Assembly (NCBI GenBank): GCA_018714945.1
Contig: DVMO01000101.1
Location: forward strand, 1-38,829
Length of the DNA stretch: 38,829 nt
Direction of reading: 5' to 3'
Source of the DNA: Fimisoma avicola
GTDB lineage: Bacteria; Bacillota; Clostridia; Peptostreptococcales; Anaerovoracaceae
Shown: positions 34,430 through 38,829 of the stretch, one piece after another
Layout: every line of letters begins with the position of its first letter
Numbering within the stretch: the stretch's first letter is position 1
Position numbers and translations under genes: made by a program
The notes under the pieces: generated by a model
Seen by the model: only the letters and a program-made list of their open reading frames with translations
Told to the model about the DNA's origin: nothing
Databases searched by the model: none

Positions 34430-35260
34430 TCAAATAAACAAAGTAAATATTGCTGTAGCTTCCGGCATATGGAATTCTCCCACCGTGCATTCCATTTTCA
34501 GGCTTACCATGCCATGAAACACTCTGTTCAGACCTTTTCCAATATTTTTAAATGTAAGGGAGGATGCCGGTATTGAAAGGATATCCCCATTTTTATCAGC
34601 GTTTATATACCTGCCGCTGTCAAAATATTTTACATACTTGACATGACCAGTCATGATCTTTCCAGTAGCCTGGGAGCGTGCGCTCATATCCGTATATCTC
34701 AGCTGAAGTATGCCGGATCCGTTTACTATGCTCAATGTACATGGGTGTTCAAATCCTTCATTTGCCATGGATATGTTGTTCCCGTCTTTTACATCTTCCC
34801 TGTATATGACAAAAGGCAGCTTATATTGTCCGTCATCCATATTCCTGCAAAGCACTTCTCCCATGAATTGTTTTCTGCTTCCCAGGATATCCTTGATACG
34901 GCGTTTTTTCACCGTCTCCTTGATGGTCCTCATGGTATCTTCCGTATTATAAAGAGCCCACAGAAGCCCGTCAGACTTTGCGCTTTCCACCTCAACACCG
35001 CTGCTGAGCAAAAATGCCAGAGTGGTATCGACCCTCTCAGAATAAAAAAGAGCCCTATCCCTGCCGGCTTTGGTCAGATACGGTCTCCTCTTGGTTTTAC
35101 GGCTTATCAATCCTTCCTTTTCCAAACATGAGATTGCTCTGCTGACCGTGTAGTGTTTTTCGCCCAAAGTCCTGGAAAGGCCCATTACGGTACAGTCTCC
35201 GCAATCATTTAAAAAAGCCAGCATGATCCTCAGTTTTAAAATATCAGTATTGTCTTTCAT
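34430..35260 (-). CDS. DtxR-like winged-helix regulator fused to a NEAT-like domain
   Basis: 276 residues, probably the regulator of heme uptake. Residues 1-75 are a winged helix (LSRTLGEKHYTVSRAISCLEK; wing RPYLTKAGRDRA) and 76-125 resemble the DtxR/MntR dimer helices (TLAFLLSSGVEVESAKSD), but the usual Glu/Cys/His metal ligands are absent. Residues 142-276 align by eye with the neighbouring NEAT domains: DGQYKL (DGKYTL), ISMANEGFEH (YSMANNAINH), VKYFDSGRY (LKYFDEGYT), LKMECTVGE (VPIMESISE). Met165 and Met256 sit where the surface NEAT domains have their conserved Met. There is no signal peptide, so it is cytoplasmic. GGAGG lies 16 bases before ATG 35260; no other in-frame start exists. It has its own operator. 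Confidence 0.75.
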   Translation of the reverse strand: MKDNTDILKLRIMLAFLNDCGDCTVMGLSRTLGEKHYTVSRAISCLEKEGLISRKTKRRPYLTKAGRDRALFYSERVDTTLAFLLSSGVEVESAKSDGLLWALYNTEDTMRTIKETVKKRRIKDILGSRKQFMGEVLCRNMDDGQYKLPFVIYREDVKDGNNISMANEGFEHPCTLSIVNGSGILQLRYTDMSARSQATGKIMTGHVKYVKYFDSGRYINADKNGDILSIPASSLTFKNIGKGLNRVFHGMVSLKMECTVGEFHMPEATAIFTLFI

Positions 35261-35280
35261 TTCGGTGTCTTTTGGGCCTC

Positions 35281-35306
35281 CTTTAGTTAGTATTAACTAA
35301 CTAAAG
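35281..35306. promoter_or_regulatory. Operator palindrome in the regulator's own promoter
   Basis: CTTTAGTTAGT-ATTA-ACTAACTAAAG: perfect 11-base arms with a 4-base spacer, containing the same TAGTTAGT-N4-ACTAACTA core as 34209-34228. It overlaps the end of the -10 element, the transcription start and the AAAGGAGG of the regulator gene. Confidence 0.85.
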
Positions 35307-35333
35307 GTTATCATTTTAATGGATTTTTGTCAA
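35305..35333 (-). promoter_or_regulatory. Promoter of the NEAT-domain regulator
   Basis: Minus strand TTGACA (35333-35328), 17 bases and TAACCT (35310-35305), directly abutting the operator. Confidence 0.65.
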
Positions 35334-35389
35334 CCTCCCGCCTATATTAAATTTTCTCAACTAAAAGTTATAATATATGTACTATTAGG

Positions 35390-35418
35390 TTGATTTTCTT
35401 GCCTAAAAAGAGTATCAT
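35390..35418 (+). promoter_or_regulatory. Possible promoter of the LysR gene
   Basis: TTGATT (35390-35395), 17 bases and TATCAT (35413-35418). Just upstream is an imperfect inverted repeat TCAACTAA...TTAGGTTGA (35357-35393), a possible LysR-type site. Confidence 0.45.
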
Positions 35419-35455
35419 ATCAACTATAGAGCTAATATGAAAGGCGGATAATAAT

Positions 35456-36358
35456 ATGTATAACCCTCTTCTTGACTGCTTCATATATGTGGCAGAACAC
35501 GGAACATTTACCAAGGCCGGAGAGATAATGCTCATTTCTCCTACGGCAGTTATGAAACAGATAAACGCACTTGAGCGTCATCTGGGTCTGAAACTCTTTG
35601 AAAGGAGCAATCAGGGCGTAGTGCTTACACCTGTAGGAAGATCGGTGTATGATTATGCTCTACAGATGAAACAATATTCCAAGCAGGCTCTGGACGATAT
35701 ACACCGCCAGCTTAGCAGCGATACTGCTGTCCTCCGCATAGGAACCTCTCCGCTTAACCCATGTGAGCCATTCCTCAATGTATGGTACAAGATCAACAGT
35801 GCTTTCCCAAGGTACAGCCTTAACCTCATATCATTTGGCAATGAATATTCGGAAGTATTTTCTGCCCACACCATGCTCGGAGACAAGCTGGATTTTGTGG
35901 TGGGTACATGCGACCCTGACCGTGACCTGGGAAGGCTCGATCATATCCCCATCGGCGAATACAATCTCTGTTGTGCCGTGCCGCGGACTCACCCTTATGC
36001 TTCAAAACGCCGTCTTGCGGTGGATGACCTGCGCGGTTTTACGCTGATGATCGCCAAAAAAGGCCTGAGTGAAGGTATAGACAGGGTACGGGCGGATCTT
36101 GAGATGAACTGCCCTGATGTGAAACTGGAAGATATAGACAAGATGTATTCCCTGGAACCTTTTGACCGCTGCCGACAGGTCGGGAAGTTCTTTCTCGCAC
36201 CTGAATGCTGGCAACATGTAGAGCCTGCCATCACCTTCGTGCCGGTAGACTGGGAACATACCATACCGTGCTGCCTCATATACAGAAAAGACCCCGCCGA
36301 TGTGGTCAGCAGGGTCATTCAGGAAATCAAAAAGCGTATGCGCATCACTTTCGGCTGA
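35456..36358 (+). CDS. LysR-family transcriptional regulator
   Basis: 300 residues: N-terminal winged helix (FTKAGEIMLISPTAVMKQINALERHLGLKLFERSNQGVVLTP region, about 18-60), a linker helix and a two-lobed effector-binding domain (about 90-295). LysR proteins usually control a divergent gene; here the divergent gene is the NEAT-domain regulator, about 195 bases away, so the two could share control of that region. The antiporter converges on it and overlaps its 3' end by 14 bases. Effector unknown. The site before ATG 35456 is AAAGGCGG. Confidence 0.9.
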   Translation: MYNPLLDCFIYVAEHGTFTKAGEIMLISPTAVMKQINALERHLGLKLFERSNQGVVLTPVGRSVYDYALQMKQYSKQALDDIHRQLSSDTAVLRIGTSPLNPCEPFLNVWYKINSAFPRYSLNLISFGNEYSEVFSAHTMLGDKLDFVVGTCDPDRDLGRLDHIPIGEYNLCCAVPRTHPYASKRRLAVDDLRGFTLMIAKKGLSEGIDRVRADLEMNCPDVKLEDIDKMYSLEPFDRCRQVGKFFLAPECWQHVEPAITFVPVDWEHTIPCCLIYRKDPADVVSRVIQEIKKRMRITFG

Positions 36359-38642
36359 TCCCGGCAGTATCGTATTCGCTGTACTCGGAAGCCAGCCGTC
36401 CGGCGTTGTTATTGGAGCCAACTACCCACAATATATCTCCTCTGGATATGGTCATTCCGGCGTTAGGCATGATGACAGGAAGTCCCTCTTTCTGTATTCC
36501 CAGGACCATACAGCCCCATTCTCTCAGTATGTGGCTGTTCTTTATGGTCTTTCCGGCAAAGGCTTCCTGTCCTGTTACCATTACTGCACATATGGAAAGG
36601 GCGTTGTCTGTATCCGGATATCCGCTATCCATAAAATCGCGCAGAGTCCTCATCCGCTTGCATGGCTCCTGGCCGATAACTTTATAAAAGTTCATTATCG
36701 CCCGCTGCTCGCCTACGACATATACCTTGTCACCAGGCCTTAAAGCGGCGTTTTCCTTGGGCATGACATAGTTGTGGGTATTGCGGCGTATCTTTACTAC
36801 ATATATGTTCAGACGCCTTCCCCAGTTTAGGGTCCTGAGAGGTTTTCCAACATATTCTCCTGATCCGGGGACGATAAATGAAATTATATGCAGCTTATCG
36901 TATATCCAGTCCTGCTTGCCGTATATCGCTTCTTCTCTTTCTATGAGCCGCTCATTGAAATTTCTAAGGAACCTTGTTTCCATCTGAAGATAAAGGCTTG
37001 TTATCCTGTCTGACCTTCCGGCAAATGCCATTACCCCTATCACGATGATGAAGAGCCATACAGGCCTTATCTTAAACAGTGACCACAGGGGCACCATGGC
37101 TATCATTGTGACGACGCCCACTTTTATCAGATTGAACACCGCAAGAGGCCACCTGAAAGACTTATGTTTCAGCCATAAGGCAGTATAAAGACTGTTGTGA
37201 AGGTTCATCATCGGTCCTGCAAAGATGGCCATTCCTATGTATATAACAACGCATGTGAGGATTCCTGCCGTCTTTTCGCCCATGTATGAAAGTACGACCG
37301 GATAAAGCCCATTGACTCCGATGATCACTATGACCAGCATCAGGCCGCCGAATATAATAAGCCGTTTAAAAAATTTCTTGATATACAGATACCAGTCGCT
37401 GTCCTTTTCGTTATCCTGCTGATCCTCGGAAGTGTATTTCCCCAGTTTGGATAACATCTCTTCCGGCAGATGTCTCTTTATGGCATCTATGCATGCGGGA
37501 GCGTTTTTAATAAAATACGGGGTTATAAATGTAGTTGCCGCTGACACAAAGACCACTATCGGATACAGTGAATCTCCTGTCACTCCCAGGCTCATGCCAA
37601 GAGACGCTATGATAAAGGCAAATTCACCGATCTGGGCAAGAGTAAAACCGCACTTTAGAGCGTTTTCAAGAGTCTGGCCGGACAGAAGCATGCCAAGGCT
37701 GGAAAATCCAAATTGCCCTACGATCGCCACAAGGGCGATCACTATGACAGGTATTGCATTTTCTGAAAGTATCTGCGGATTCACCATCATCCCGACAGAG
37801 ATGAAGTAAACTGCTCCGAACAGATCTTTCACACCCATGGTCAGATGTTCTATCCTTTCCACATGGATGGTACCCGCCAGCAGGGAGCCGGCAAGAAATG
37901 CTCCTAGGGCCGAGGAAAACCCCAGAAAATCCGCCAGCATTACCATACCGAAGCAGACCCCAAGGGATACTATCATCAGCATTTCGTCGTTCATCAGTTT
38001 GATAGTCTTGTTCAGGAATGTAGGGAGAAAAAATATCCCCAGCACCAGCCACATGACCAGATAGAAAGCAAGCATGGAAATGTTCCCGATCACTTCTCCG
38101 CCTGAAACATTTCTGCTTACGGAAATCGCCGACAAGATCACCATCATAAAAATACCGGCAATATCCTCTACCATAAGAGTGCCGGCAACCAGCTCCGTAA
38201 ACTTCTGACCTTTAAGTTTCAGTTCATCTATCACACGGACTATGATCGTAGGAGAACTCATGGAGAGCATACCGCCCAGGAATATGCTGTCCATCACACC
38301 AAAGCCCAGCAGTCTGCCTGCTGCGAACCCGACTGCCAGCATACCGCACACTTCCACTATGGCAGTTATTATGGATGTGCTGCCCACCTTTGCGAGCTTG
38401 TGGAAGCTGAATTCCAGTCCATGGTGGAACATGAGGAATATGATGCCTATCTCGCTCCATGTATCAATGCTGCTCACATCCGAAACCGACGGCAGGACAG
38501 GGAAAAAAGGGCCCAGCATAAAACCGGCCAGTATGTACCCCAGCACAAGTGGCTGATGTATTTTTTTAAATAATATGGTTATCAGCCCTGCCGTTATGAG
38601 CATTACAGCAAGGTCTGAGATCAGCGCCGGTATGTGATGCAT
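36345..38642 (-). CDS. CPA2-family cation/proton antiporter with regulatory RCK_C domains
   Basis: 765-residue membrane protein. Residues 1-385 are a Na+/H+-exchanger-type core of about twelve helices (MFHHGLEFS, GALAG-type SSALGAFLAGSLLAGT, FISVGMM, TLAQIGEFAFI). After a cytoplasmic linker comes a second membrane region (about 425-560, four to five helices), then two TrkA_C/RCK_C-like modules (about 600-680 and 690-755, LRPGDKVYVVG and ISRGDILWVVG). K+ or Na+ efflux in exchange for protons is likely, ion not determinable. AAGGAG lies 7 bases before ATG 38642. The extra membrane region between core and RCK_C domains is longer than in KefB/KefC, and no RCK_N Rossmann domain is seen. Confidence 0.9.
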   Translation of the reverse strand: MHHIPALISDLAVMLITAGLITILFKKIHQPLVLGYILAGFMLGPFFPVLPSVSDVSSIDTWSEIGIIFLMFHHGLEFSFHKLAKVGSTSIITAIVEVCGMLAVGFAAGRLLGFGVMDSIFLGGMLSMSSPTIIVRVIDELKLKGQKFTELVAGTLMVEDIAGIFMMVILSAISVSRNVSGGEVIGNISMLAFYLVMWLVLGIFFLPTFLNKTIKLMNDEMLMIVSLGVCFGMVMLADFLGFSSALGAFLAGSLLAGTIHVERIEHLTMGVKDLFGAVYFISVGMMVNPQILSENAIPVIVIALVAIVGQFGFSSLGMLLSGQTLENALKCGFTLAQIGEFAFIIASLGMSLGVTGDSLYPIVVFVSAATTFITPYFIKNAPACIDAIKRHLPEEMLSKLGKYTSEDQQDNEKDSDWYLYIKKFFKRLIIFGGLMLVIVIIGVNGLYPVVLSYMGEKTAGILTCVVIYIGMAIFAGPMMNLHNSLYTALWLKHKSFRWPLAVFNLIKVGVVTMIAMVPLWSLFKIRPVWLFIIVIGVMAFAGRSDRITSLYLQMETRFLRNFNERLIEREEAIYGKQDWIYDKLHIISFIVPGSGEYVGKPLRTLNWGRRLNIYVVKIRRNTHNYVMPKENAALRPGDKVYVVGEQRAIMNFYKVIGQEPCKRMRTLRDFMDSGYPDTDNALSICAVMVTGQEAFAGKTIKNSHILREWGCMVLGIQKEGLPVIMPNAGMTISRGDILWVVGSNNNAGRLASEYSEYDTAGISRK

Positions 38643-38663
38643 CTGTATCTCCTTTTTCTTTTT

Positions 38664-38693
38664 ATTTTATCATTACATGGCGCTGTCAGGCAA
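38664..38693 (-). promoter_or_regulatory. Promoter of the antiporter gene
   Basis: Minus strand TTGCCT (38693-38688), 18 bases and TAAAAT (38669-38664), 22 bases before the start codon. Confidence 0.65.
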
Positions 38694-38702
38694 GGATAAA
38701 CT

Positions 38703-38728
38703 GTTTGAAAGGCACAGGGCTTTCAAAC
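38703..38728. other. Hairpin upstream of the antiporter promoter
   Basis: GTTTGAAAG and CTTTCAAAC arms (9 pairs) around an 8-base loop, without a T-run. It lies just upstream of the -35 element and might be a protein-binding site. Confidence 0.4.
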
Positions 38729-38790
38729 TATTTTGCGCAAAGAAAAACCCCGATAAGATCGGCAATGTCATTAAGTTAAGGAATATAGAA

Positions 38791-38821
38791 AAATCCCAGA
38801 TTGAAAAATATGGGATTTTTT
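38791..38821. terminator. Bidirectional terminator at the right edge
   Basis: AAATCCCA and TGGGATTT arms with T-runs on both strands. Most likely it ends a leftward gene beyond the window. Confidence 0.65.
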
Positions 38822-38829
38822 CGAAAAAA

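Noticed and set aside
1..38829. CRISPR array, tRNA or rRNA genes
   Set aside because: No regularly spaced direct repeats and no tRNA cloverleaf or rRNA sequence was noticed on reading; a tRNAscan or CRISPR search would settle it.

Overview
The window looks like chromosomal DNA of a spore-forming, Gram-positive anaerobe of the Clostridia (Bacillota). The evidence is the AddA-type recombination helicase, the dnaE-pfkA gene pair, a CwlJ/GerQ spore-germination pair, a CsoR copper repressor, an LPXTG-type (IPKTGE) wall-anchored NEAT protein, strong AGGAGG ribosome sites and sigma-A promoters. Base composition is roughly balanced. No genus can be named with confidence. I saw no rRNA, tRNA, CRISPR array, transposase or phage gene.

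Left part (1-13.5 kb), mostly housekeeping: the 5' end of addA (-), gpmI (+), a COG2509 FAD protein (-), a DUF308 membrane protein plus an HI0933-type flavoprotein (-), the Y-family polymerase dinB (+), and a dnaE-pfkA-flavodoxin operon (-). Middle part (13.6-22.1 kb): a membrane-anchored endonuclease/exonuclease/phosphatase-fold protein (+) converges on an LtaS-like sulfatase (-). The cwlJ-gerQ pair (+) follows, behind a possible sigma-K-type promoter, and then a csoR-copA copper operon (-) controlled by two CsoR-type operators. Two diverged copies of an undescribed structured repeat of about 230 bp lie at 13665-13889 and 18604-18835.

Right part (22.2-38.8 kb): a MarR-controlled heterodimeric ABC exporter (-), then a heme-acquisition operon (-) laid out like shr-shp-hts of Streptococcus pyogenes: a triple-NEAT wall protein, an Shp-like bis-Met heme protein, an IsdE/HtsA-like lipoprotein, a FecCD permease, an ATPase and a DUF454 protein. 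Next to it lies a regulator that is the most striking gene here: a DtxR-like winged helix that has lost its metal site, fused to a C-terminal domain that looks like the NEAT domains of the neighbouring surface protein. A 20-bp palindrome (TAGTTAGT-N4-ACTAACTA) sits in both the operon promoter and the regulator's own promoter. This suggests a cytoplasmic NEAT-based heme sensor that autoregulates and represses heme uptake. A divergent LysR regulator and a CPA2 cation/proton antiporter complete the window.
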